64,000 bases of DNA from an uncultured Pelagibacteraceae bacterium. GTDB taxonomy: Bacteria > Pseudomonadota > Alphaproteobacteria > Pelagibacterales > Pelagibacteraceae. Shown here one piece after another: positions 39,778 to 48,903 of the stretch; positions within the stretch are counted from its first letter, which is position 1; each line of letters starts with the position of its first letter. Position numbers and translations under genes: made by a program. The notes under the pieces were generated by a model that was given only the letters and a program-made list of their open reading frames with translations, was not told the DNA's origin and did not search any database. The stretch is taken from the NCBI GenBank assembly GCA_902569105.1, contig CACFTE010000001.1, forward strand, positions 1 through 64,000, read 5' to 3'.

Positions 39778-40863
39778 ATGAGCGTTCCAAAATTTAAAAA
39801 TATAAATATTAAAGCTTATAAACCTGGCAAATCCAGAATAGATAAGAAAAAAAAGTATATAAAATTGTCAGCAAACGAATCTTCTTTAGGAGTAAGCGCA
39901 AGTGTTAAAAAAATTTTTAATAATAAAAATTTAATTATAAACAGATATCCAGATAGCAAATCAAAAATCTTGAGAAAGGCAATTTCTAAAGAAACTAAAT
40001 GTGATTTTGATAAAATAATTTGCGGCGCTGGATCAGATGAAATTATACAGATGATTTGTCAACTCTATTTAAACAAAAATGATGAAGTTATTTTACCGGA
40101 GTACAGCTTTTTAATGTACAGAATTTATTCAAAAATTGTTGGCGCAAAAATTTTATTTTCTAAAGAAATAAATTATAAAGTATCAGTAGAAAATATTCTT
40201 AAGAAAGTAACTAAAAAAACAAAAATAGTATTCATCGCAAACCCAAATAATCCAACAGGTACTTATTTGAATAAATCTGAATTATTGTTTTTAAGAAAAA
40301 AATTAAATAAAAATATTCTTTTAGTAATTGATGATGCTTATCATGAATATAATATAAAAGCAGATTATATATCGGGTTTAGATTTATTCAAGAGATCAAA
40401 AAATGTATTTATTCTTAGAACATTTTCTAAGCTTTATGGACTGGCATCTTTAAGGATTGGCTGGGGATATGGGGATAGAAAAATTATAAATGCTTTATAC
40501 AAGATTAAACCACCTTTTAATGTAAATTTTTTGGCAGAACTCTGCGCAACCGAAGCTATTTCTGATAAAAAATTCGTAAAAAAATCTATTAAACATAACG
40601 TCATTTGGGGAAAAAAGATCAAAAAATTATTCTTAAAGTATAATGTTACTTCAAATGAAGTTGTAAGTAATTTTTTATTATTAAATTTTAACAAATGTAA
40701 AATTTCATCCAAATTATTTATGAAACAACTTTTAAATAACCAAGTTATTGCGAGAACTATGGAGGAGTATAAAATAAAAAATTGCCTAAGATTAAGTATT
40801 GGAAATTCATCAGAAAACAAGTATCTACTTAAAGTTGTAAAAAAAATATTTAAAAATGTTTAA
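39778..40863 (+). CDS. hisC: Histidinol-phosphate aminotransferase-family enzyme
   Basis: PLP-dependent class I/II aminotransferase of 361 residues. Evidence includes SANESSLGVS, CGAGSDEIIQ, the substrate/cofactor NPNNPTGTYL, DDAYHEY, and the PLP-lysine motif RTFSKLYGLASLRIGWGYG. It overlaps the tyrA homologue by 8 nt; this pairing is common in alphaproteobacteria and suggests that the enzyme also or mainly transaminates aromatic precursors. Confidence 0.92.
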   Translation: MSVPKFKNINIKAYKPGKSRIDKKKKYIKLSANESSLGVSASVKKIFNNKNLIINRYPDSKSKILRKAISKETKCDFDKIICGAGSDEIIQMICQLYLNKNDEVILPEYSFLMYRIYSKIVGAKILFSKEINYKVSVENILKKVTKKTKIVFIANPNNPTGTYLNKSELLFLRKKLNKNILLVIDDAYHEYNIKADYISGLDLFKRSKNVFILRTFSKLYGLASLRIGWGYGDRKIINALYKIKPPFNVNFLAELCATEAISDKKFVKKSIKHNVIWGKKIKKLFLKYNVTSNEVVSNFLLLNFNKCKISSKLFMKQLLNNQVIARTMEEYKIKNCLRLSIGNSSENKYLLKVVKKIFKNV

Positions 40864-41755
40864 AAATATTCTAATCATCGGATGCGGTATGATTGGGTCT
40901 TCTATTCTTAGAGGGGTCATTAGTCAAAAATTGTGTAAGTCCGTATATGTGTTTGAAAAAAATATTAATTACCAAAAGCAAATAAAAAAAATAAATAAAA
41001 AAATAATTTTAATCAAAGAGCTTGACGAAAAAATAAAAGATATAGATTTGTTGGTAATTTCAACACCAATGAGTGAATACAAAAACATAATTAATAATTT
41101 AAATAAATATTTGACTAATAAAACCTTAATTACAGATGTTGGTTCAACCAGAGTAAACGTTGCAAAATTAATTAAACAAAAATTATCAAAAAAATTAAAT
41201 TGGATAATGAGTCACCCTATATCTGGCTCTGAAGCTAGTGGGCCAAAATATGGAAGTAAAAATCTATTTAAAAATAAGTGGTGTATTTTGACAAAAACCA
41301 ATAAGAACAAATTACTAGAAAAAAAATTATTCAATTTTTGGCAAAAATTAGGTTCTAAAGTTTTATTTATGCACGAAAACGAGCATGATAGAATATTCTC
41401 AGTAACAAGTCATTTGCCACACTTGGTTGCATTTAACCTAATAAAAACTGCTCAAGATTTTCAAAAATTACATAAAAAAAATATAATTAAATATAGCGCA
41501 GGTGGCTTAAGAGATTTTTCAAGAATAGCGGCATCTAACGAAATAATGTGGAGAGATGTATTTTTTAATAATAGTAAAAATATTTCTAAGATAATAGATT
41601 TATTTATTAAAAATTTAGAAAATTTCAAAACAGATATAAATAAAAAAAGAAATTCCTTATTGCTTGAGAAGCTAAAAAAATCAAAACAAGTAAGAGAACA
41701 AATATTATTATTAAAACAAGATATAAGTAAACCGGATTTTGGTAGAGAAAATTAA
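40856..41755 (+). CDS. tyrA: Prephenate/arogenate dehydrogenase
   Basis: NAD(P)-dependent oxidative decarboxylation in tyrosine synthesis; 299 residues. The Rossmann motif GCGMIGSSILRGV opens the protein; STPMSEY, DVGSTRVNV, SHPISGSEASGPKYG and SVTSHLPHLVAF are the TyrA catalytic-domain segments. Substrate preference (prephenate or arogenate) cannot be decided. Its stop codon shares the TTAA tetramer with the stop of the convergent NlpC/P60 gene. Confidence 0.93.
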   Translation: MFKNILIIGCGMIGSSILRGVISQKLCKSVYVFEKNINYQKQIKKINKKIILIKELDEKIKDIDLLVISTPMSEYKNIINNLNKYLTNKTLITDVGSTRVNVAKLIKQKLSKKLNWIMSHPISGSEASGPKYGSKNLFKNKWCILTKTNKNKLLEKKLFNFWQKLGSKVLFMHENEHDRIFSVTSHLPHLVAFNLIKTAQDFQKLHKKNIIKYSAGGLRDFSRIAASNEIMWRDVFFNNSKNISKIIDLFIKNLENFKTDINKKRNSLLLEKLKKSKQVREQILLLKQDISKPDFGREN

Positions 41756-42510
41756 ATACTAAATATTTTTTTTACTTTTAATTTTGCTGATTTCTCAATT
41801 CTTTTTATTGTTTTTTGTATGGACATTACAACCACTTTTTTCTTTGGTCCATAGGCATGAATTAGATTATTGGAATTAATACATACAGCAACGTGTCCTT
41901 TCCAAAAAATTATATCACCTTTTTTAAATTTTTTTTTTATTATAATTCCTTTTTTTTGTTTTATCTGTTCTATTGTATCTCTTGGAAAAAATTTATTGTT
42001 ATATTTATAATAAACTTGAATAAGTGCAGAACAATCAATACCGTGAAAAGTTTTTCCACCCCATTTATATGGACAATTTATAAATAATTTTAAAATTTTA
42101 ACAAAGTTTTTATCCCTAAATGAATTTAAACGAACGTCGTTCAATTTTATCCATTGATTTTTTTCAAACATAATAAAATTTTTTTCTTTTTTAATTATTT
42201 CTAATTCACTTCCAAAGGGTAGAAATTTATTTGATAATCTTTTCTTTTTTTCATATGGACCAAAATAAATTTGTGATTTAAGAATTTTAATTTTATGAGT
42301 TGGTTTAAATACTTTTTTTGTTTTTATTTTTTTACTAATATACCCAATATAGTTATCATAAAGATTCTTTACTTTATAAAAATTTTTATTTTTAGAAAGT
42401 ATTTTAAATTTTTCACCATATGTTATTTGTGAGCTTACCTTAGAATTATTATTTGGTTTTTCTAATACATCTACGAGCAATGATTTATTAAAGAAATTAT
42501 TTTGCACCAA
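41752..42510 (-). CDS. NlpC/P60 family cell-wall peptidase with SH3-like domains, no signal peptide
   Basis: 252 residues. Residues ~8-60 and ~72-127 look like two bacterial SH3-type modules; the NlpC/P60 catalytic domain follows with Cys160 (FHGIDCSALIQ), His206 (FWKGHVAVC) and His218 (NLIHAYG). The N terminus (MVQNNFFNKSLLVDVLEKPN) has no signal peptide or lipobox, so it should be cytosolic. The arrangement resembles the gamma-D-Glu-diamino-acid peptidase YkfC. The 14-nt overlap with the AmpG gene supports a role in degrading imported muropeptides. Confidence 0.88.
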   Translation of the reverse strand: MVQNNFFNKSLLVDVLEKPNNNSKVSSQITYGEKFKILSKNKNFYKVKNLYDNYIGYISKKIKTKKVFKPTHKIKILKSQIYFGPYEKKKRLSNKFLPFGSELEIIKKEKNFIMFEKNQWIKLNDVRLNSFRDKNFVKILKLFINCPYKWGGKTFHGIDCSALIQVYYKYNNKFFPRDTIEQIKQKKGIIIKKKFKKGDIIFWKGHVAVCINSNNLIHAYGPKKKVVVMSIQKTIKRIEKSAKLKVKKIFSI

Positions 42511-43885
42511 TTTTTATTTTTTTTCTTATAAACCATAAGCAAACTAATGAGGGTATTACCATTAAAGTTGTTATGATAAAAAATGTACCCCAGTCGCCAT
42601 TCAACCAATCAACCAAAGCACCCGAAGATGATGCTAGAGTAGTTCTTCCAGCAGTACCAATTGAGGCAAGAAGAGCATATTGTGTTGCAGTGTATGTTCG
42701 ATCAACTAATAACGATATAAAAGCTACGAATGCGACTGTAGCAAATGCAGCAGATATGTCGTCAGCTATTACAGCTAATGCAAATAACCACTCAGATTTT
42801 CCTGACCAAGCAAGTACAGCAAATAAGAGATTTGTTGCTGCCATAAAACCACCTGCCACAAACATTGTTTTAATTGTTCCCGCTCTCATAGCAAAAATTC
42901 CACCAAGTAAAGTAAATACTACAGTTGTAATCCAGCCTAATGTTTTGGAGTAAATCGCTATCTCACCCTTTGAAAATCCAACTTCTTTATAAAATACAAT
43001 TGACATCCTTCCAAGAAATGCCTCTCCAATTTTGAATAAAAACACAAAACCTAAAATACCAACTGCGATCGAAAATCCATTTTTTTTAAAAAAACTTATT
43101 ATTGGTCCACCAATAGTTCCAGTAATGTATGCAATTAAAGAGGTGAAAGGATTTCTTGATCCAAGTCTACTCTGTATCATTTTATCAGTTTCTTTTTGCT
43201 TAATCTGTCTGTCAGTTTTAAGTGGCTCATTTACAAACATTAGAGCGATGTTCATTAAAATTACAACAACACCTAAAACCAAAAATGTGGTCTGCCAATA
43301 ATCTTCTATGCCTAAATTTTCAAAATATTCTGCTGTAAATAGAGCTATTACACCTCCTAATTTGTATCCAGTCCACCATCCCACTACTGCCATGGCTGCT
43401 CCCGCAGCCATTGCTTTTCCTTCATTTACATTAATTTGTTCAATTCTTAATGCATCTACGGTTATATCTTGGGTTGCTGAAGCTATTGCAATAACCAATC
43501 CTACACCAATTAATAATGCTAAATTTTGTGTTGGATTGATTAAACTCCAAACAAAAAGACTAATTAAAATTATAATTTGCATTAAAACTATCCATCCTCT
43601 TCTATGTCCTAACTTTCTTGTTAAAAATGGAATTTGGATTCTGTCAATTATTGGTGCCCACAAATAATTAAATGCATAAACACCAAATATTAATCCTGCC
43701 CATCCAATAGTAGATCTGCTTAATCCTTCTTCTTTTAACCATAGGCTCAAACTACTAGCAATTAATACCCACGGAAATCCGCTTATTGCTCCCAAAAGCA
43801 ATATTCTTAACATCCTTATATCTTTGTATACTAATATAGATTGGCTCCAGCTTTGTTTTTTTTCTAACATCAATATCTTCTCCAA
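42497..43885 (-). CDS. ampG: AmpG-like muropeptide permease (MFS)
   Basis: 462-residue major facilitator with about 12 to 14 hydrophobic helices. The N-terminal half matches AmpG: LLLGAISGFPWVLIASSLSL, LSRSTIGWAGLIFGVYAF, NYLWAPIIDR, LGHRRGWIVLMQ and ASATQDITVDALR. AmpG imports GlcNAc-anhydroMurNAc peptides for recycling. Neighbours are a cytosolic NlpC/P60 peptidase (14-nt overlap) and trkH (16-nt overlap). Other MFS substrates remain possible, but the motifs are close to AmpG. Confidence 0.87.
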   Translation of the reverse strand: MEKILMLEKKQSWSQSILVYKDIRMLRILLLGAISGFPWVLIASSLSLWLKEEGLSRSTIGWAGLIFGVYAFNYLWAPIIDRIQIPFLTRKLGHRRGWIVLMQIIILISLFVWSLINPTQNLALLIGVGLVIAIASATQDITVDALRIEQINVNEGKAMAAGAAMAVVGWWTGYKLGGVIALFTAEYFENLGIEDYWQTTFLVLGVVVILMNIALMFVNEPLKTDRQIKQKETDKMIQSRLGSRNPFTSLIAYITGTIGGPIISFFKKNGFSIAVGILGFVFLFKIGEAFLGRMSIVFYKEVGFSKGEIAIYSKTLGWITTVVFTLLGGIFAMRAGTIKTMFVAGGFMAATNLLFAVLAWSGKSEWLFALAVIADDISAAFATVAFVAFISLLVDRTYTATQYALLASIGTAGRTTLASSSGALVDWLNGDWGTFFIITTLMVIPSLVCLWFIRKKIKIGAK

Positions 43886-45318
43886 AATGAAGGAATAAAT
43901 AATACTATTATAGCAAATAGTTCTAGTCTACCTAAAATCATTCCGAGACTTAAAACCCATTTAGAAAAATCAGGCAATAAAGAAAAGTTTCCATTAGGTC
44001 CTATTATTCCCCCTAGACCAGGACCTACGTTCGATATAGCTGTAGCAGCACCTGAAATAGAAGTAATGAAGTCTAATCCACTAATTGACAAAAGTGCAGT
44101 AATAAAGAAAAAAATAATTATATATAAAAAGACGAAAGATATTATTGATGAAATAAACTTTTCATTCAATACACTATCCCCATATTTTAATACAAATACT
44201 CCTCGAGGATAAATATACTTTTTCAATTGCATTACAAAAAACTTATAAAGAATATGAATTCTAAATATTTTCAATCCACAAGCAGTTGAACCTGCACAAC
44301 CTCCTATAAACATTAATACTAAGAAAAAAATAATTGGAAATCCCCCCCAATCACTATAATTGGCAGTTACATATCCTGTACCTGTAAGAATAGATACAAC
44401 ATTAAATATAACTTGCCTAAATAAAAAATTGTCTGATTCATAATTTTTGAATACTAAAAAAATGAAAATTATAACTACTGAAATAATAATAGTTTTAATA
44501 AAAAAATTAATTTGAGCATCTTGGTAAAATATCTTTTTATCTCCATTAAGATATTTTATATAAGCAATGAATGGAATGCTACCAAGTATAATAAAAATTA
44601 TGGCATTAATTTCAATTAAGGCACTATTAAAATAACCAATAGACTCATTATAATTTGAAAATCCACCGGTTGCTATTGTTGTCATAGAATGTGTTAAACT
44701 ATCGAAATAGTTCATACCAAATAACTTATAAAATACAGCACAAGTAAATGTTAATAATGAATAAATGATAATTAGTCTTAAAGAAACTTCTTTAGATTTA
44801 GGTAATATTTTTTCTGCGTTATCATTTGAAGAAATTTTAAATAATTGCATTCCTCCAATATTCATAATTGGCATTAACGTAATTGCCATAAGTATTATCC
44901 CTATTCCCCCAAGCCACTGAAGTATTGCTCTCCATAAGAGAATCGCTTTTGGAGCATTATCAATATCAGTAAGAATAGTTGATCCAGTTGTAGTAATTCC
45001 AGACATACTCTCAAAAAATGCATCTGTAAAACTTAAACTTAGTTTTGAAAAAATAAATGGTAATGAACCAAATACTGCAATCGACAACCATGATAGGGCA
45101 GTTAAAATAAATGCTTGAGGTAAATCAATATTTCTGTCGTGATCTAAATTAGATAAGAAGAACAATACTCCAAAAACTATCGTAATAATTGATGCAGATA
45201 CAAAACCCGAATCTAGCTCACTATATATTAGCTGAATTATTAAGGGTATTAACATAAATACCCCTAAAACAATCTGAAGAATACCAAGTGTATAAAAAAC
45301 AGTTTTATAATTGTACAT
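43870..45318 (-). CDS. trkH: Trk-type potassium uptake channel subunit TrkH
   Basis: 482-residue membrane protein with repeated M-P-M modules. Four selectivity-filter segments are visible, GITTTGST, IATGGFSN, TGTGYVT and GCAGSTACGLK, as expected for TrkH/KtrB. The usual cytosolic NAD-binding partner TrkA is not in this window. It is the first gene of a three-gene minus-strand run with ampG and the NlpC/P60 gene. Confidence 0.95.
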   Translation of the reverse strand: MYNYKTVFYTLGILQIVLGVFMLIPLIIQLIYSELDSGFVSASIITIVFGVLFFLSNLDHDRNIDLPQAFILTALSWLSIAVFGSLPFIFSKLSLSFTDAFFESMSGITTTGSTILTDIDNAPKAILLWRAILQWLGGIGIILMAITLMPIMNIGGMQLFKISSNDNAEKILPKSKEVSLRLIIIYSLLTFTCAVFYKLFGMNYFDSLTHSMTTIATGGFSNYNESIGYFNSALIEINAIIFIILGSIPFIAYIKYLNGDKKIFYQDAQINFFIKTIIISVVIIFIFLVFKNYESDNFLFRQVIFNVVSILTGTGYVTANYSDWGGFPIIFFLVLMFIGGCAGSTACGLKIFRIHILYKFFVMQLKKYIYPRGVFVLKYGDSVLNEKFISSIISFVFLYIIIFFFITALLSISGLDFITSISGAATAISNVGPGLGGIIGPNGNFSLLPDFSKWVLSLGMILGRLELFAIIVLFIPSFWRRY

Positions 45319-45327
45319 TTTGCATGG

Positions 45328-45355
45328 ACATTATTTTATGGTAAATAAATTTCAA
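45328..45355 (-). promoter_or_regulatory. Possible promoter of trkH
   Basis: On the minus strand TTGAAA (45355-45350), a 16-nt spacer and TAATGT (45333-45328), ending 9 nt before the trkH start codon. The -10 is imperfect. Confidence 0.3.
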
Positions 45356-45397
45356 CATTTTAACAATCAATAAAACTGTTAAAATATCTAGAAAAAC

Positions 45398-46975
45398 ATG
45401 AAACCATCTATAGATAAAACTATAATTGATAAAACAAATGCTTGGCCATTCGTAGAAGCTAAAAAGATTCTTAAAGAAAGAAAAGAATATATAGACAAAA
45501 AAAATAAAATTGTTTTACAAACAGGTTATGGACCGAGCGGCTTGCCTCACATAGGTACTTTCGGAGAAGTAGCTAGAACATCAATGATTGTTAACGCACT
45601 TAATCAATTAACTGAAATTCCTAAAGAGATAATAACTTTTTCAGATGATATGGATGGGTTAAGAAAAGTTCCAGATAATGTTCCAAATAGAGATCTACTT
45701 GAAAAAAATTTAAATAAACCACTTACATCAGTTCCAGATCCATTTAATAAGTTCAGAAGCTTTGGTGAACATAATAACGAAATGTTAAAAAATTTTCTTA
45801 ATCAATTTGGATTTAAGTATACATTTAAAAGTTCTACTGATCTTTATTCCTCTGGAAAGTTTAACGATACTCTAAAATTAATTCTTCAAAATTATCAAGG
45901 AATAATGGATATTATTATTCCAACACTTGGAAAAGTTAGACAAAAAACATATTCACCATTTTTGCCAGTTTGTCCAGACACTGGTAAAGTTTTAGAAATA
46001 CCAGTAATTGAAATTGATCAAAATAATTCAAAAATTATTTTTGATAATAATGGTTCAAAATTGGAAAAAAGTGTTCTAAATGGAGAATGTAAACTTCAAT
46101 GGAAAGTAGATTGGGCTATGAGATGGTATGCATTAGATGTAGATTTTGAAATGTATGGTAAAGATCTAATTGAGAGTGCAATACTATCAACCAAAATAAT
46201 AAATTTACTAGGAAAAAAAAACCCCTCGGGATTTGCATATGAATTATTTTTAGATGAAAAAGGTGAAAAAATTTCAAAATCAAAAGGTAATGGAATAACA
46301 ATCAATCAATGGCTAGAGTTTGCTTCACCTGAAAGCTTATCTCTTTTTATGTATCAAAATCCAAAAAGAGCTAAAAAACTTTATAAAGAAATTGTCCCAA
46401 AAGCTGTTGATGAATATCTAGATTTTATAGATAAATCAAAAAATCAAGAAACAAAACAACTGATTTTAAATCCTGTTTGGCATGTACATAATGGAAAAGT
46501 ACCAAAAGAGGAAATGATAATGACATTTTCTATGCTTTTAAATCTTGTTGATACAAGTAACGCAAATTCAAAAGATCTACTTTGGAAATTTGTAAAAAAA
46601 TATAAACCCAATATTAAAGAGGAAAACTTTCCTATTTTTGATAAGTTAGTTGAATACTCCATAAAGTTTTTTAATGAAGTAATAAGAGAAAGAAAAAAAT
46701 ATAAAAAACCAAATGTGGAAGAAAAAAAAGCACTAGAACAATTAATAAATGTTTTAGCAGAGTGTAATGATAAAATGTTACCAGAGGAAATACAGACAAA
46801 AATTTATTCTGTTGGAAAAGAGAATGGATATAAAGACAATTTAAGAGATTGGTTTAAATTAATTTATGAGGTTGTATTCGGAGATGAAAACGGACCAAGA
46901 TTAGGTGTCTTTATAAGTTTTTTTGGTATCCAAGAAACAAAAGAACTTATCTCAGAAAAAATACAAAATGTTTGA
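45398..46975 (+). CDS. lysS: Lysyl-tRNA synthetase, class I
   Basis: 525 residues. This is the class I enzyme common in alphaproteobacteria and archaea, not the usual bacterial class II LysRS: it has GPSGLPHIGTFGE (HIGH box), SDDMDGLRKVP and GEKISKSKGNGI (KMSKS box), plus the C-terminal anticodon-binding helices. Its last 8 nt overlap the pyrD start. Confidence 0.96.
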   Translation: MKPSIDKTIIDKTNAWPFVEAKKILKERKEYIDKKNKIVLQTGYGPSGLPHIGTFGEVARTSMIVNALNQLTEIPKEIITFSDDMDGLRKVPDNVPNRDLLEKNLNKPLTSVPDPFNKFRSFGEHNNEMLKNFLNQFGFKYTFKSSTDLYSSGKFNDTLKLILQNYQGIMDIIIPTLGKVRQKTYSPFLPVCPDTGKVLEIPVIEIDQNNSKIIFDNNGSKLEKSVLNGECKLQWKVDWAMRWYALDVDFEMYGKDLIESAILSTKIINLLGKKNPSGFAYELFLDEKGEKISKSKGNGITINQWLEFASPESLSLFMYQNPKRAKKLYKEIVPKAVDEYLDFIDKSKNQETKQLILNPVWHVHNGKVPKEEMIMTFSMLLNLVDTSNANSKDLLWKFVKKYKPNIKEENFPIFDKLVEYSIKFFNEVIRERKKYKKPNVEEKKALEQLINVLAECNDKMLPEEIQTKIYSVGKENGYKDNLRDWFKLIYEVVFGDENGPRLGVFISFFGIQETKELISEKIQNV

Positions 46976-48002
46976 AAAAATAAGATCTTTAATATTTAAA
47001 TTTGACCCTGAAACAGCTCACGAGTTTGCTATTAAAGCATTAAAAACCAAAGTGGTACCAGTGAAGATTAAAAATTATGACAACTTAAAAGTAAAGTTTT
47101 TGGATAAAGAAATACCAAATCCCATTGGTATAGCTGCTGGTTTTGATAAAAATGCTGAGGTATATAATTCATTATTTAAGTTGGGATTTGCTTTTGTTGA
47201 AGTTGGCACTATCACTCCTGAACCACAATTTGGCAATCCAAAACCAAGAGTGTTTAGACTTGAAGAGGATCAAGCCTTAATTAATAGACTTGGTTTTAAT
47301 AATGTTGGATCCGAAAAAGCTGCAAGTAATATTCTTAGTGACTCCCCAAAAGGTTTATTAGGAATTAATATTGGTCCCAATAAAGACACAAAAAATAGAG
47401 TAGATGATTATTTAAAATGTTTTAATAATTTTAATAATTTATGTGATTATATTACAATAAATATATCATCTCCAAATACTGAAAATTTAAGAAGTTTTCA
47501 TAATCCTAAAGAATTAGAAGAATTGTTAAATGCAATAAATGAGGAAAAAATTAAAATAAATTCTTGCACAAATATTGCAGTAAAAATTGCACCAGATCTA
47601 CAACTGAAAGATTTAGATTTTATAGGAAATACCCTTTTAAATAATAATATAAAAATTGTTATAATTTCAAATACATCAGATAAAACTAGAGATAGTTTAA
47701 AAAATATCAGCAAATTTGAAAAAGGTGGATTATCTGGCAAGCCAATAGAACAAAAATCAAATTTAATAATAAAAGAATTTTATAAAATTTTTAAAAATAA
47801 AATTAAGATAATAGGAGTGGGAGGAGTTGACTCAGGAAAAAGCGCATACGAAAAGTTTATTTCAGGAGCAAGCTATATTCAATTATATACTGGCATGGTT
47901 TATCAGGGACCAAATATAGTAAATAAAATTTCTGAAGAATTAAATGCTATTTTAAGTTCAGAAGGGGTTAAAAATATTGATGAAATAGTGGGGTCAAATT
48001 AA
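46968..48002 (+). CDS. pyrD: Dihydroorotate dehydrogenase (quinone), class 2
   Basis: Membrane-associated FMN enzyme of pyrimidine synthesis that uses quinone; 344 residues from the ATG at 46968 (MFEKIRSLIFKFDPETAHEF). This start gives the standard class 2 N-terminal helices; a longer frame exists inside lysS but has no family match. Motifs are NPIGIAAGFDKNAEVY, FVEVGTITPEPQFGNPKPR, NISSPNTENLR and GVGGVDSGKSAYEK. Confidence 0.95.
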   Translation: MFEKIRSLIFKFDPETAHEFAIKALKTKVVPVKIKNYDNLKVKFLDKEIPNPIGIAAGFDKNAEVYNSLFKLGFAFVEVGTITPEPQFGNPKPRVFRLEEDQALINRLGFNNVGSEKAASNILSDSPKGLLGINIGPNKDTKNRVDDYLKCFNNFNNLCDYITINISSPNTENLRSFHNPKELEELLNAINEEKIKINSCTNIAVKIAPDLQLKDLDFIGNTLLNNNIKIVIISNTSDKTRDSLKNISKFEKGGLSGKPIEQKSNLIIKEFYKIFKNKIKIIGVGGVDSGKSAYEKFISGASYIQLYTGMVYQGPNIVNKISEELNAILSSEGVKNIDEIVGSN

Positions 48003-48010
48003 ATATAAAC

Positions 48011-48039
48011 TTGACTGAAATCTATAGCTGAAATATACC
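48011..48039 (+). promoter_or_regulatory. Promoter of rpmB
   Basis: TTGACT (48011-48016), 17-nt spacer, TATACC (48034-48039). Initiation near 48046 leaves about 7 nt before the ATG at 48053. Confidence 0.55.
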
Positions 48040-48052
48040 TCTCAAAATTATT

Positions 48053-48334
48053 ATGTCTAAAAAATGCGAACTCACGGGAAAAATACCTCTTAAAGGTCAT
48101 AATGTTAGCCATGCTAACAATAAGACAAAGAGAAGATTTTTGCCAAATTTAAAGAGAGTTAGATTTAAAAGTGAGTCTTTAAATAAGTCACTTAAGTTAA
48201 CCGTTTCAAATGCGGGAATGAGGACCGTAGATAAAAAAGGAAGTTTTGATCAATTCTTAATTTCAGCAAAACAAAAAAATTTATCTTCACGACTAAAAAA
48301 AATTAAAAAAATTCTTTTGGCTAAAACTGCTTAA
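48053..48334 (+). CDS. rpmB: 50S ribosomal protein L28
   Basis: 93 residues, with the typical N terminus [32 protein letters not shown]-like pattern (Cys-only zinc ligands not complete) and [17 protein letters not shown] in the centre. It has its own short-leader promoter, and the promoter of the next gene lies inside its 3' end. Confidence 0.97.
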   Translation: MSKKCELTGKIPLKGHNVSHANNKTKRRFLPNLKRVRFKSESLNKSLKLTVSNAGMRTVDKKGSFDQFLISAKQKNLSSRLKKIKKILLAKTA

Positions 48335-48345
48335 TTTTATATATT
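48317..48345 (+). promoter_or_regulatory. Promoter of the queuosine-precursor transporter gene, predicted leaderless
   Basis: TTGGCT (48317-48322, inside the rpmB 3' end), exact 17-nt spacer, TATATT (48340-48345), then 8 nt to the ATG at 48354. No Shine-Dalgarno is visible. Confidence 0.5.
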
Positions 48346-48353
48346 TAATTTAG

Positions 48354-48902
48354 ATGAATAAGACAGTTTTGTTTCTATCTATAATTATGGGAGCTGTTGT
48401 GTTGGCCTCTAATTACTTAGTTCAGTTTCCAGTTCATTACAATGGATTATCTGAAATACTGACATATGGTGCATTTACTTATCCAATTGCTTTTTTAATT
48501 ACAGATCTTGCTAATAGATCTTTTGGAAAAGAAGTTGCTAAAAAAGTTGTTTATTTTGGTTTTTTTATCGGAATTTTATTTACACTTTTTTTCTCAACAA
48601 ATTTTTCAGATCTGATTTCAATAAGAATCGCCATTGGTTCTGGTACAGCGTTTATAGTTTCACAAAGAATAGATGTTTTTGTATTTGACAAACTAAGAAA
48701 TAATTACTGGTTTATACCACCACTAGCATCTTCAATAAATGGATCAGTAATTGATACGTTTTTGTTCTTCTCAATTGCTTTCTACGCAACCGGCATACCT
48801 TGGTTCACACTAGCGCTAGGAGATTTAGCAGTTAAACTAATTATAGCCTTATTAATGCTAGTACCATTCAGATTATTGTTGAAAACTTTTAGGCCGATTT
48901 AA
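48354..48902 (+). CDS. Queuosine precursor transporter (YhhQ/VUT family)
   Basis: 182-residue membrane protein with about six helices. YTYPIAF-like FTYPIAFLITDLANRSFGKE, the IGSGTAFIVSQRIDVFVFDK segment and SSINGSVIDTFLFFSIAF are characteristic of the DUF165/VUT family, whose E. coli member YhhQ imports queuosine precursors (preQ0/preQ1). Uptake would replace de novo synthesis, which fits a reduced genome. It ends 1 nt from the convergent ureohydrolase gene. Confidence 0.88.
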   Translation: MNKTVLFLSIIMGAVVLASNYLVQFPVHYNGLSEILTYGAFTYPIAFLITDLANRSFGKEVAKKVVYFGFFIGILFTLFFSTNFSDLISIRIAIGSGTAFIVSQRIDVFVFDKLRNNYWFIPPLASSINGSVIDTFLFFSIAFYATGIPWFTLALGDLAVKLIIALLMLVPFRLLLKTFRPI

Positions 48903-48903
48903 A

